NCBI RefSeq assembly: GCF_002234675.1
Contig: NC_019879.2
Location: forward strand, 335,501-399,500
Reading direction: 5' to 3'
DNA length: 64,000 bases
From: Oryzias latipes
Lineage: Eukaryota; Chordata; Actinopteri; Beloniformes; Adrianichthyidae
Made by a program: the position numbers and the translations under genes. Below are positions 45,961 to 57,488 of this stretch, piece by piece; the stretch's first letter is position 1, and each line of letters begins with the position of its first letter. The notes below the pieces were generated by a model. That model had not been told where the DNA came from. It was given only the letters and a program-made list of their open reading frames with translations, and ran no database searches.

Positions 45961-46305
45961 GGTCAGCGGAGCTCCTTCTCCAACAGGCTAAGGCAGCTTC
46001 GCTGTCACACAAACCGCTTCAGGAGATCTTTCATACCTCACTCCATTGGACTCTAGAACTTGTCATCCATGTGCAATAGATAAAGTCATTTATGGTCTGT
46101 CTGTTTTTCTCTCCTGATGTGGCACGCAATTCAACTGTTCTAATTCACTGATGTTTCTTTCTGATTGACTGTTCTGGTTCTCTGTTGTCGTCTATTGTGT
46201 GTATGTTTGTATCTTGAGCCTAACGCCGACGCTGCAACAACCAATTTCCCAAGCTGGGATCAATAAAGTATCTTTATCTTATCTTATCTTATCTTATCTT
46301 CACAT
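45961..46305 (+). mobile_element. Rex1-like LINE, 3' arm of the split copy
   Basis: It begins with the duplicated GGTCAGCG and continues the LINE interrupted at 36172: RSSFSNRLRQLRCHTNRFRR then SFIPHSIGL. The 3' UTR ends GGGATCAATAAAGTATCTTT and a (TTATC)n tail at about 46273-46300. Confidence 0.8.
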
Positions 46306-46990
46306 CAATGCCACCAAAACAAAGGAGATGGTGGTGGACTTCCACAAAAAGGCTTCTCAGTCTCCTCCAGTGGTCATTCAGGGACTGGACATTGAGAGGG
46401 TGGATGTGTATAAGTACCTGGGCGTTCACATCAACAATAAACTGGACTGGTCAGACAACACTAGGGTCCTGCATAAGAAGGGCCAGAGTCGCCTCCACCA
46501 CCTGAGGAGACTGAGGTCCTTTGGTGTGTGTAGGCCACTACTCAAGACCTTCTATGAGACTGTCGTTGCATCAGCAACTTTCTATGCTGTGGTCTGCTGG
46601 ACCACAAAAAGAAACTGGACAAGCTGGTGAAGAGAGCCAGCTCTGTCCTGGGCTGTCCCCTGGACTCAGTGGAGTCTGTAGGTGAGAGGAGGATGCTGAC
46701 CAAGCTGTCCAGCATCCGGAACAACCCCTCCCACCTTCTGTGTGTGACGGTTAGGAGTAGCTCGTTCAGCCGCAGACTGCTGCACCCCCAGGGCAAAAAG
46801 GAAGTATACCGGAGGTCCTTCATCCCAACAGCAGTCAGGCTATACAACAGCATGGTCTAGGACTGCTGAAACCGCTGCTGTTATTGTAACTTGTTATTTT
46901 GATGTTTTTTTCCACTTTCTATTATTACAATTGTATTCTTACTCAATGCTCCTTTCATTGTCTCCCTGTTCTCCCTGTCCCAATCAATCT
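46306..46990 (+). mobile_element. Rex1-like LINE, C-terminal part
   Basis: It reads NATKTKEMVVDFHKK, VYKYLGVHINNKLDWSDNTR, LHHLRRLRSFGVCRPLLKTF and ATFYAVVCW. After a small deletion that removes the GGS-type bridge and shifts frame, it continues KKLDKLVKRASSVLGC, GERRMLTKLSSIRNNPSHLL and EVYRRSFIPTAVRLYNSMV with a stop at 46858-46860. It lies directly against the tail of the previous LINE. The 3' limit is approximate. Confidence 0.75.
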
Positions 46991-47164
46991 GTTCCGTGTT
47001 GTGTTTTACAGAGACGCGGCATGTGCAGCTAACCAATGGTACATAAATCTTCATCGCAATAGTTTCTTGTTATCATTCTTGGAAAGAAAAGGTCATTTTT
47101 GACCTTTGAAAGGGGGGGTGAACTTCCTTTTGTGATTATGAGTTTCCACTTTCAGCTAATGAGG
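46991..47164. other. unassigned sequence
   Basis: Short stretch, nothing recognised. Confidence 0.4.
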
Positions 47165-47478
47165 GCGGCCGTGGTGCTGCGGTAGGGCGGTCGACACATG
47201 ATCGTAAGGTTGCAGGTTCGATTCCCGCCTTGCACGCCCATGAGTCAAAATGTCCTAGGGCAAGACACTGAAAGCCACCTTGCCTCTGGTGAGAGGTTCG
47301 CGCCAGAGTTCAGCAGCGGAGCCGCCATCAGTGTGTGAATGTGTGTGTGACTGTGTGTGTGAATGTGTGTGTGACTGTGTGTGTGACTGTGTGTGTGACT
47401 GGGTGAATGGGACTGTGACTGTAAAGTGCTTTGGGCCTTGTAGGTAGAAAAGCACTATATAAGTATACGCCATTTATC
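47165..47478 (+). mobile_element. tRNA-derived SINE
   Basis: The head (47165-47235) resembles a tRNA with a pol III B box GGTTCGATTCC at 47214-47224 and an A-box-like region in GTGGTGCTGCGGTAGGGCGG. The body contains a (GTGTGTGACT)n-like minisatellite at about 47333-47405. The tail AAAGTGCTTTGGGCC...AAAAGCACTATATAAGTA is LINE-like (L2 type), as in many fish SINEs. Confidence 0.8.
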
Positions 47479-49095
47479 AATGATGTTCAGGCACCATGCC
47501 ATAGTCTGCAACCAGGTCCTCTTGCTGGAGACCTACCAACATAAAGGTGTAGGATCCTCCAGAGGCCTGCAGTTCTACATAAACCTTCTATTTGCCCAGC
47601 AAGGAGGTGGTGGAGTCATGGTTTGGGCAGGAATCACCCTTTTTTTGTCAGTTTTGATTGCTTAAAGATGGTAATAAATAGTCTGTCTTAACTTTGATGT
47701 CTGTGGTGAAAATAAGTATTCCAGGAAAAAAAAACAGCTGAGAGTCCATTGGTCCGCCTGGAATGATCTGTCCTCAAACGGCAACAAACGTGCTTTCAGC
47801 TGACTGCAGCGATTAATGAACACGCGTGTTAAGCTTGTTGAGCTAAGTTAAGCAAAGAACCGGGGTCAATAAATCTAGAAATGAGGCTGCTCTGCACCCT
47901 GAATTATCCCTGTTCCTCACTCACATCTGTTCTGATGTCTGACAGGTCCGTCATTCGTCAGAACGGAGGGAGACATTCATCAGGAAAACGGCTAACAGCA
48001 ACAAATTTTAAAGATGAAATATCAGAAAGCACATTTTACATTGAAACCTGGCAACAATTTATAGTATAATTAACAATTAGCTCTTGTAAAATGTCAGTGA
48101 AATATAATGATTTGTTCCAGTCTGGGGATATTTCTTACAGCAAAACCTTTATCAAAGTGAGAAGATTTTCTTTTAAAAATCTACTTTTGCACAGTCGCCT
48201 ATTTTAACTCGGTAACTTGTAGAGGATGTGGGTTATTACCCTTTGAGCAAAAGATTGAGCTCAACCAAAATAGAGATTTTTCTTTTGGCAGACTTCATAT
48301 TTTTTCTGTTTTCCAGGGTCTTTTAGTAAAAACAATATTAATAAGTTATAAATGTTGCTAAAATTCTTCCAAGTGCCTCAAAAAGAGGAGGTTTTCAGAA
48401 TGTGACTTACTCTCAGCTCTGGCCAAAATTCAGAAGGTCTTCATGAAAAAGTCGCTTTGTGTTTGTTTGGTTTGTGTCCGATTAGCCAAAAGTCCTTTCT
48501 GTCAGCATCTGAACCATACTGGAGCATGTGATGATGCCGGGTGGGAAGGAGTAAGCCGCCACATTTCTATTCTCAAACTTCACAGGATGATCTTCCTAAG
48601 AAAGTTTTTTCATCCCAAAAAATACAGAAATTATTATTCTTACAAATTTTACCTGCTTACAAAGCAGTTATAAATAAACTAAAATGAATTATTCAGTCTA
48701 ATATCACTTTTATATTTTTATTGTTCCTACAATAATGACCCAAGAAACTATTGGATTATCTGTGGAAAATTGTTCAAGTACAGGAATCTGTCTGGTTCTG
48801 AGAGAGCAGTTGGTTTTTTAGTGACAATTAATAAATCAAAACTTTAGGATTCAAGAGTTTTTTATAAGAATATTATTGGGTGTTAAAGTCTACTGGACTT
48901 GTTTTTTTTCAAAGGGACTGTTTTACTGTAAATGAAGTCATTTATAGAGAACAGATGCAAAGTTGTCTCTGATACAGGAGTGGAAGAAGAGCAATGCTGA
49001 TAAAGAAATGCTGATATTTACTGCAGGAACCGATTTTCTGTGACAAATTTTTACTTATTTCCCAGAAAACCTCCACAAATACTGAGCGTATGTCA
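47479..49095. other. unassigned; Tc1-like scrap near 47520-47640
   Basis: 47596-47640 encodes QQGGGGVMVWAGIT, the GGGVMVWAGI block of Tc1/mariner-type transposases, with decayed sequence around it. The remainder, including the 3' flank of gene 6, shows nothing I recognise. Confidence 0.45.
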
Positions 49096-49120
49096 CTTGT
49101 TTATTACAATGAGCTCAGTT

Positions 49121-49940
49121 TTAACATGACTCCATGATCCGTCTGATGGAGCCTATCCTCATGTCAGTGGAGCCCACCCCCATGTCCCTGAGGCTCCGGT
49201 ACTCCCCGGGCCTCAGGTACATCATCCTGCCTCTGTAGTGGGGCTGCTCGTGCATCAGCCAGTGGCCGTCCATCACGTGAGCAGACTGGCAGTCAGACAT
49301 GCGAAAATGCTCCTGGATGGAGTTGCAGTCGTCACTCAGCTCGTGCATCTGACCTCCGAAGTTCTCCCTCTCATAGATCCTCATCCTGAACTGCCCCCTG
49401 TGCTGTTGGGAAACACAATGTTCACTTTCTGCAAAGTGTGAAAGCGTTTCTGAAAGTCTTTTTTATCTATCGCATTTGTTTTGAAAGCTATGTCTTGGAA
49501 ATAAAAGTATACTTTTATGAAAATTTGAATATATGCATGAAGTTTTGTTACATTCATATCATATCAGTTTTCGTAACATTTCAAGAGATTTGCGGATTCC
49601 CATTACCATGGGGATCATCCGGCAGGAACGAATGCAGTCACTCATGCTCATCCCCATGAGCCGCTGGTTGTCAGGGTACTCCCCTTGTCTCACCAGCATC
49701 TGGTGGCCCATGTAGTTTGGCCGCTCGTAGACCATGAAGCAGCCGCTTTCCACCCTGCAGGAGGTGCAGCGGCTCAGGTAGGAGGTGAGCTCTGCACAGT
49801 CGCTGCTGGTCTCATAAGAGCGACCCTGGAAGTTTTTGTCCTCGTAGAAGATGATCTGAAAACAAAACACATTCATTCGTGATCTGTTCAGATTTTAGCT
49901 GAAGCAAAAGCATCAAAATGCTCTCTCTTACTCTGCCCAT
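49121..49940 (-). CDS. crygm: gamma-M crystallin, gene 6 (179 aa, divergent, three exons)
   Basis: Exon 1 is 49932-49940 (MGR, AGA|GTAAGA), exon 2 49607-49855 (83 codons) and exon 3 49121-49402 (93 codons plus stop); introns are 76 and 204 bp. The N-domain is [39 protein letters not shown], then [20 protein letters not shown], with a two-codon longer linker ([12 protein letters not shown]). The C-domain has [20 protein letters not shown] and ends [10 protein letters not shown]. 19 of 179 residues are Met, clearly fewer than in genes 1-5. It seems outside the recent homogenisation: no long stretch is identical to the others except the [16 protein letters not shown] region. Lower Met and YERPNY suggest a separate gamma-M subclass. 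AATAAA is at 49100-49105. Confidence 0.94.
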
Positions 49941-49990
49941 TTTGGAGGTCAACCTTTCCCTGACTGCACTGGTTCTGGCAAACGCTGACA

Positions 49991-50055
49991 CTTTTATACC
50001 CATCCTGATGGTTAAATGATCTATGGAGCCTTTGTTTTGAATATCTTACTCAGCA
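49991..50055 (-). promoter_or_regulatory. promoter of crystallin gene 6: TATA, Sox and Maf-like sites
   Basis: On the minus strand TATAAAAG is at 49991-49998, AACAAAGG (Sox site) at 50029-50036 and TGCTGAGTAAG at 50045-50055. Spacing is the same as in genes 1 and 4. Confidence 0.72.
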
Positions 50056-50640
50056 GCGTAACACACGGGGCTAAAATGTTTGTTAAATCACTTTGTTAAT
50101 GGTTATTATTCCAGAGTGTGTGCATCTGGTGCAGTGCCAACTGCTGTCCTGTGGGTGACGGCAGCAGAGTTATCAGCTGCGACTCGCAGAGCGCTACAAG
50201 CACAGCTGTTCTCTTTCTCTGAGGGTCATGAACTCAGGTTTTTTGATGATCTGCAGGAACTGTGGGGAAGATTTTTCCAGCAGGGACCCAGATTGAAGAC
50301 CACGCCAAGGCCCCACAACATTCATCCGATAAATGCTGCCTTCACACTGATGACAAGTTACTGAAAACAAAATGTATTATTTCTCCCATGTAACGTGTAA
50401 CTGAGTGAAAAATGCTTTAGAAATACAGTTTTATTCCAGTGTTTGGGTAAAACCACTGACTGTATAACATAGAACTGGACGAATCGCACGTGATGTCACC
50501 CATGAGAAATGCTTTGCTTCCGGTTCCATCCAGATGAAGTTGATTCAGTCGGCATTTTTCCGCAACATGTCCTTCGCCATGCTGGAACCAGACGTCCCCA
50601 GTGAGCCATGACTGGTCTGTCTACATTTCTATGGCAAACA
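50056..50640. other. intergenic, nothing recognised
   Basis: The stretch 50470-50540 shares short words with 54740-54760 (ACTGGACG), otherwise nothing is recognised. Confidence 0.4.
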
Positions 50641-51639
50641 GTCTCGTCAATCTGCAGCGAGCACCTTAGAAGGCCACACCCCTTCTAATGGCTGCCCATT
50701 TGCACCTGGGGGTGGGATCACTCCTTCTCTGGTCCGGGGACAGGTAGGGGCAACCCTCTTGGGGCCCGCAGTTGCTCCGGGTGACACCTTCCATGGCCGG
50801 TGTGGGGGTGGATGAGGCTTGCCCTTTCCTGCGGGGCTGTCTGTGAGAGGGGGGGGGGGGGGGGCGTGTGGTCCACCATAGGTATGGATGTTTGGCGGGT
50901 TGGGGTCTCCACTGAGGCAATCGGTGGGGGTACTGACTAGTTGGGCTGCCTCGGTCCTGTAAGAGCCTGACCAAAGCTCTCGGAGAGGCGGCGCTTGGGT
51001 GCGGGGGCCTGGGTTTGTCCCTAGGAACATGCAAGACATGGGGGATCAGCTTTCGTTGCTATGGGGCCCCTGGGGTGGGGAGACTGGGGTGGGCGGTGGT
51101 CAGCCTGCGATGCACTTTAGGGGGGAGCTACTTGGCACTGGTCCCCCTCCCATGGTTGCCACATGGAATTGGGCCCTTCCCCTGTCATTTTTGATTCCAC
51201 CTTAGACATTTAGGACCCTTGGTAGGGGGGGGGGGGTGTTTGGACATTACTGCGAGTAACCAGGCGATGTTCTCTCGGTGCCCCACTCACCAATTTTAAC
51301 TGCACCCTTAATTACACACACCTTACAACTCAACAAATACACTCCAACACACACACAAACAAACAACACCCACGAGGTAGGTGGGCTTCCCTCAGTTCTC
51401 TGGCGGGACCATGAACCAGGGATCATATCACATCTTAGCTAGGGGATGTCCTTGTCCCTGTGGCGCGGGTTTTGGTCCTAACCCCCCAGCGCTGGCCTCC
51501 TCTAAAACTCCAAATGTGGGTGAACCTGGTTTATTTCTCTGTAGAAGTCCATGGGATCTTAGTTTCTTGGGACCAGCAGGTACTTCCTGTTTGGAACACC
51601 AAGGGGAGGGATTGTTCAGTTCAGTTATCATTTACTGTC
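50641..51639. repeat. unclassified G/C-rich interspersed repeat
   Basis: It carries the block shared with 1740-1930 (GCGATGCACTTTAGGGG, CCTCCCATGGTTGCC, GGACCCTTGGTAGG) plus a longer 5' part (CTTTCCTGCGGGGCTGTCTG) and G runs at about 50850-50865 and 51227-51236. No coding motif is recognised, so the class is unknown. Confidence 0.5.
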
Positions 51640-51900
51640 AATTTACGAGCAACAGACGGTCATTGGAACGCAGTGCATATGATTCTACAGTCCTCAGCTT
51701 GATCAGCTTTATATGCAGGAAGGTAAAAGTCCAAGAAGAGATTTGTAAATAAAAATGCACCAGTGTGTGACCCTGCAGATGGACAGAGACGACCATCCCA
51801 CTCCAGAGTACAGTTTTCAGTGATGATTCCAGGCCTTATAGTTTGTTAGAAACCTCAAAGCAGCGCGATACTCAGCATCCAACTGGCATTGAGCTGTAGC
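51640..51900 (-). mobile_element. LINE C-terminus, downstream arm of a copy split by an LTR element
   Basis: The minus strand reads CQLDAEYRAALRFLTNYKAW, then a GWSSLSVH..THWY-like block, the C-terminus of a CR1/L2-group LINE. The upstream arm lies at 54117-54600. GTAGC at 51896-51900 is repeated at 54117-54121. Confidence 0.7.
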
Positions 51901-54116
51901 TGTCATGGTTTGGGTTTCTTTTGTCTTGGTTTTTGATTTATTTCTTGTTCTGTCATGTTTGGTTCTGTTTCCTGTTTTATTTTGAAAGGTGTTCTGTTTG
52001 GTCATGTTCCTGAGTTTTACTTCCTGGTCCCTATCTGTCCTGATCTTGTTCACCTGTGTCTTGTCTGCTCTGCCTGTATTTAAGTCTCGTCTCTTCCTTC
52101 CTCTTGGGCTGGTCCATTAACGTCTGTAACGTCTCTTAACGTCTTCATGCCTCGTCATCCCTTCATGCCTTGTTCCATGTTTCATGCCATGCCAACGGTG
52201 AGTTTGGTTTTGTGATCCTGCTCTGCAGCGCCTTTTGTTACGTTAATAAATCCCTTGCCCTGGAACCGTTTGCCTCCTGCCTCTGTGTCTGGGTCCTACC
52301 TGCTCTCGAGCCCCCTCACATGACAGAATGGACCAGCCCCATTTTTACCTGGAACCAGCAGAGCGGGACATGCGGCTTTTGGAGGCCTACTGCCTCGAAG
52401 CAGAGAGGACCAGGTCCTATTGGGACTTTGACATGCTCCAGTTTTGCACTCCTGCTATGGAGGGGAGCCATCTTGACTGGAGAGGGAGCCGTCTTGCCAT
52501 GAAGGGGGGTCATCGTCGTCGCCGTCGTCCCCGCCGTCCCCTTCAACATCCCCTTCCTGTTCCGGAGGTGGTCCCGGACGCACCACAACCCGCTTCAGTG
52601 GTGGTCATGGACGCACCCCGACCCATCCCTGCTCCCAGGAGGGTGCCAGCTGCACCCCAACCCGATCCTGTTCCGGTGGTGGTCCCGGACGCACCACAAC
52701 TCGCTCCAGTGGTGGTCTTGGATGCACCCCGACCCATCCCCGCTCCCAGGAGGGTGCCGGCTGCACCCCAACCCGATCCTGTTCCGGTGGTGGTCCCGGA
52801 CGCACCACAACCCGCTCCAGTGGTGCTCATGGACGCACCCCGACCCGTCCCTGCTCCCAGGGGGGTGCCGGCTGCACCCCGACCCGTCCCTGCACCCAGT
52901 GGGGTGCCGGCTACACCCCGACCCGTCCCTGCTCCTAGTACGGTGCCGGCTACACCCCGACCCGTCCCTGCTCCCAGGGGGGTGCCGGCTACACCCCCCG
53001 ACCGGTCCCCGCTTCCAATGCCACGCCTGACCCGCCAGAGCTCGGCTCCACGCCTGACCCGCCAGAGCTCGGCTCCACGCCTGACCCGCCAGAGCTCGAC
53101 TGCTGGCCCGACCCGCCAGAGCTCGACTGCTGGCCCGACCCGCCAGAGCTCGACTGCTGGCCCGACCCGCCAGAGCTCGACTGCTGGCCCGACCCGCCAG
53201 AGCTCGACTGCTGGCCCGACCCGCCGGCCGACTCCACGCCTGACACGCCGGCCGACTCCACGCCTGACACGCCGGCCGACTCCACGCCTGACACGCTGGC
53301 CGACTCCACGCCTGACGACTCCACGCCTGACGACTCCACGCCTGACGACTCCACGCCTGACACGCCGGCCGACTGCTGGCCCGACTCCATGCCAGATTCC
53401 ACACCGGACATGCCTCGCCGGACCGCTCGGCCCCCCGGCCTTCCTCCGGACCTGCCTCGCCGGACCGCTCGGCCCCCCGGCCGTCCTCCGGACCTGCCTC
53501 GCCGGACCGCTCGGCCCCCCGGCCGTCCTCCGGACCTGCCTCGCCGGACCGCTCGGCCCCCCGGCCGTCCTCCGGATTCTTCTCGGCCTTGCTGGCGTGC
53601 CGAGCCCGGCCTCCCTGAACTTCGTTGTCGGTCACAGTTGGTTTCAAGAGCCCCCTCCTCCTTTGTGAACTGTTGGAACCTCGGAGCGGTTCCTTGAGGG
53701 GGGGGGGTACTGTCATGGTTTGGGTTTCTTTTGTCTTGGTTTTTGATTTATTTCTTGTTCTGTCATGTTTGGTTCTGTTTCCTGTTTTATTTTGAAAGGT
53801 GTTCTTTTTGGTCATGTTCCTGAGTTTTACTTCCTGGTCCCTATCTGTCCTGATCTTGTTCACCTGTGTCTTGTCTGCCCTGCCTGTATTTAAGTCTCAT
53901 CTCTTCCTTCCTCTTGGGCTGGTCCATTAACGTCTTCATGCCTCGTCATCCCTTCATGCCTTGTTCCATGTTTCATGCCATGCCAACGGTGAGTTTGGTT
54001 TTGTGATCCTGCTCTGCAGCGCCTTTTGTTACGTTAATAAATCCCTTGCCCTGGAACCGTTTGCCTCCTGCCTCTGCGTCTGGGTCCTACCTGCTCTCGA
54101 GCCCCCTCACATGACA
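51901..54116 (+). mobile_element. LTR retroelement, non-autonomous, with proline-rich repeat ORF
   Basis: Two direct LTRs (51901-52325, 425 bp; 53711-54116, 406 bp) begin TGTCATGG and end ACATGACA. They are nearly identical apart from one short length difference and a few substitutions, so the insertion is fairly young. GTAGC on each side is a 5-bp target duplication. A purine tract (GAGGGGGGGGGG, ending about 53707) precedes the 3' LTR. The 1.39 kb interior is filled by one frame (52328-53668, 446 residues) of tandem Pro-rich repeats. No gag zinc knuckle, protease, reverse transcriptase or integrase is seen, so it looks whole as a unit but depends on another element. Gypsy-like by its ends; family not certain. 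Confidence 0.85.
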
Positions 54117-54600
54117 GTAGCATTCATAAATAAAGGTCTCCATAATCTATTATGGATAAAAAAGTTGCTGTGACAAGTCGCTGTTTAATCCCAATAGAAA
54201 AACAAAACCATTTTCAGTTTCCTCACAGGACTCTCAATGTGGGGCTGCAATGAGAGAGCATCATCAGTCAAGATTCCCAGATATTTACACACATGAACCA
54301 TTTAATTTCCCTCCAGAGTGGAAACTGTAGAGAAAACAACATTAATTTGGTTTTGTCTGCATTAACCAGTCATTTCAGCTGAAGAAATGCATGCTGGACC
54401 GTGTCAAAAGCTTTTTGCAGAGATTTAACAGCAGTGGCCAGGGATGGGTCAAGGCAATAAATAATTGTGTCATCAGCATAGAAAGGCATATTTGCATCAG
54501 ACCCATTGTGACCTTTATCATTAATATACGTGGCAAACAGAAGGGGTCCTAATACAGAACCCTGTGGCTCAAACCATCATGTCTACCACATTGGGTTCGG
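54117..54600 (-). mobile_element. LINE reverse transcriptase, upstream arm of the split copy
   Basis: The minus strand reads [60 protein letters not shown] and VNADKTKLMLFS. The YADD box is intact. It continues across the LTR element into 51640-51900. Confidence 0.8.
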
Positions 54601-54871
54601 TTCCTCGAGTCATTTGTGTACAAACTACAATCTGCGGGCCAAAGTCTCCTTGCTCCGCCCCTTTTTCATCATCTGCCTGCCGACCAACAGATCCATGAAC
54701 GTCTTTGTTTTCCTCGTCTGAGCTGGAATCTGGATTAGAACTGGACGGATGGATGGATCTGATACTGCTGCCATTTTTGTTGCACTGCTAATGTTAGGTT
54801 GGGGGGTGAGGGGCCATAAGTGTAAACACATGGATAGCGGGAAATGTAGGCAGGCTCACGCTGCACCAACA
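54601..54871. other. unassigned sequence
   Basis: Nothing recognised. Confidence 0.4.
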
Positions 54872-57020
54872 GTCAATTCATTTCAATTTTTTTAAATAGC
54901 CCAAATTCACAACAACAGTCATCTGTGGGCTTTGTGCCAGTAATTGTAAGGTAAACATACAATCAAAAAGGATCATAAATGCATAGAATTCAATAGAATA
55001 ATAATAAACTTTAACTAAACTGACTAAACTAAACTGGCATCACTGCGCTTAGACCCCCCTTCGCGGTAAGGAAAACTCCTAAAAAAAACAAAGAAACCTC
55101 AGGGGGGTCCACATGAAGGAGGGATCCTCCCCCAGGACGGACAGGCGATGTACCAGAACTCCTTGAGAAGAATTAACGTGTCTAACGCTACAACTATATA
55201 TTTAAAGTCCAGCAGACGAGCTTCATCCAGATGAAGTTGGGGGGCGGCTGGGGGCGCCAGACGAGCTTAAGACAGGATCCACAGGCAGGTGTATGACCAG
55301 CAGCAGAGACGAAGTAACCGGTCAGGAACAGGAGCACGGATGAACCAACTGGAGTCTGGAAGCACTCCCCAGGAGGGGAAAGAGGGAAAATACATGAATC
55401 ACTGCACCAGACAGAGGCATGGAAAACTAAATGATGAATAATGATCAAGAATAGAGGAGAGGAAGGGTAGAAGTAGAAGAGAAAAGAGGAGAGAACCCCA
55501 GAGCACCATAGTTACCCCAGCTTCAACTTCTAGCAACTACTAACAACTTTATTGTTATCGTTAAGTTTAATTTTTTTTTTAAATTCACTCTAACTTTGAA
55601 TGTAGAAACTGTGTCGGCCTCTCTTCCATGAGCTGGGAGTTTATTTCATAAAACAGGGGCTTGGTAGCTAAACGCTCTACCTCCAATAGGGTTGTGCCGA
55701 TGGACGATATCATCGTCCATCGTGATGGGTGACTGACATCCCGATGGAGAGACACCATCGTGATGCCACGCCCCCACCACGCTGCGAGTCGACACCATAA
55801 GCCGCGGTTACATGTGAAAAATATCTTGATGGGATCAATGGTGGGATTAGAATCCAACGGTGTACATGGGCACAGAAAAATGTTTTCAGAATATAACAAA
55901 CGTTCACTAAGGTCACACTTTCGGTCGGAATAAATCATTCGCACATGCGCAGTAGGGTTTGAAAAACCGGAAGGGGATATAAATTCCGCCGAGCGGCTTT
56001 TTTAAAAAACTTTATTCAATGTAACAATTCAATACAAAACGATGTTAAACAGCTCCGAGCGGCTATATACATTGACATGTTAGCTCGGTAAAATACGAGA
56101 CGATCTTCTAAACGTGCTTTTAATAATGTTACGGTTATTATGAAGCACCTGTTCGCTCATCATTTGAATTTTACTCCGTGTGGTCAGTGCTTTTTCTGTT
56201 GAAGAACGGAGCCGGAATTAGCAGTATGCTAACACAGGCTAACAACATTAGCTTTGGGTGGCGCTGCATGCTGACTGCATGTAAACATGTGGGAATAACA
56301 TCAGCCTTTTATTTAGTCGGGACACGACTGGAAACACAAATCCATGTGATTGTTTGAACGGTTTCTAAGGACTGAGCCACATTTCTGCTTTAAAGCTTAA
56401 ACAGCCCCAAAGCCGCTGTGTGTGTGCTGACGGTGCAAGCTCTGCTCAGACACACACTTTTAGACCCGGTTCTGAGTTCTGTAGCTCGTACCCCTAGAGC
56501 TGCGGGACGGATAGCAGTCTTAAATCTCCCACACATACCGCTCATGTAACAAAGCACCCCCCCCCCCCTTCCCCTCAAACACAAAGCTGTAAGTCCGCGC
56601 TCAACCTGTCCACTTGCCTTGTTAAGTGCGGGAGCGGACCACTTCTTTTCTATTTTGTTTGTTACTTTTTTTGTTAAAGTCACTTCCCTCAGTTTATACT
56701 GGATCATCGCAGATGAGTCATTAGTTGGGAAATAAAATAAATAAAGTAAAATAACGAATAGCAGTTAAATAAGAACGAAAAATGTAAAAATGTAAAAATA
56801 GCCCCCCCCTCCCGACGATATCATAGTCCATCCCGATGGTTGACAGCAAACATCGTCAACAACCAATTTAGGGGACATCGCCCAACCCTAACATCCAACC
56901 GTACTTTGACTAATTCAAGGAACCACAAGCAGTCCTGCATTTAGGGAGAGAAGTGTTCTGATTGGATGGTAAGGGACTATGAGGTCCTTAATATAGGATG
57001 GGGTCATACCATGTAAGGCC
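54872..57020 (-). mobile_element. LINE 3' fragment (same family as 9363-10374), split by a hAT
   Basis: The minus-strand 3' end is at 54872-54905 (plus strand TCAATTCATTTCAATTT, AATAGCCCAAATTC). Shared blocks with 9363-10374 include CAGACGAGCTTCATCCAG in inverse, GGAGGGATCCTCCCCCAGGA, and GAGGCCGACTCAG / CTCATGGAAGAGAGG in inverse. The body is interrupted at 55687-56890 and resumes CCGTACTTTGACTAATTCAA. The 5' limit near 57020 is approximate. Confidence 0.75.
55687..56890. mobile_element. hAT element, non-autonomous, 1.2 kb
   Basis: The ends are TAGGGTTGTGCCGATGG and, inverted, TAGGGTTGGGCGATG. Flanks ACCTCCAA (55679-55686) and ACATCCAA (56891-56898) are an 8-bp duplication with one mismatch. 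The subterminal region has repeated GGACGATATCATCG and CATCCCGATGG words in both halves. No transposase is seen. Confidence 0.87.
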
Positions 57021-57474
57021 TTATAGATCATTAGGGATTTGCCACCAACTCAGAGGCAAATGCCTAATGACCTCCTGCCGCTCTGCAGAAACAGGTTTTT
57101 TATTTTGCCCGAACACAGCATAATCATAATTAATTCAATTCAATTTTATTTGTATAGCCCAAAATCACAACAACAGTCGTCTCGATGGGCTTCAATTAAC
57201 CTGCAGAAAACCAGCAGTTTGATGAGATCTCCATCTGCCCATCTCTTACTGCAGTAAACTGATTTCTGAGCACACCTCAGTGCCTGACCAAAAGTCTCAA
57301 AGGCAGAACTGTTTTAATCTGATCTCCGGTGACAGATCCGTTTTCAGACACTAACCTAACCTAACTGTGTTTTAAATGCAGGAAGGTGAAATATTCATTT
57401 CTACAAGAAATGAAACGGTTACATCACTGAAATTAAAAGATTAAAGACACAGGGACATCTGATCTGCCTTTCAC
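57021..57474. other. 3' flank of gene 7 with a LINE tail at 57126-57191
   Basis: 57126-57191 on the minus strand is the tail only of the 9363-type LINE (TTGAAGCCCATCGAGACGAC, then GGGCTATACAAATAAAATTG). The rest is unassigned. Confidence 0.55.
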
Positions 57475-57488
57475 TTTATTGGTCAGTT

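Noticed and set aside
47165-47240. Possible tRNA gene
   Set aside because: B box present, but the stems are poor and it is followed by the body and tail of a SINE.
33000-49000. An eighth crystallin gene or pseudogene between genes 5 and 6
   Set aside because: Looked for IIFYEDRNF- and [11 protein letters not shown]-like codons on both strands; only transposon sequence was found.
52595-53863. Long minus-strand frame across the LTR element interior
   Set aside because: The tandem repeats have unit lengths divisible by three, so several frames stay open; the plus-strand frame fits the element layout, this one runs into the LTR.
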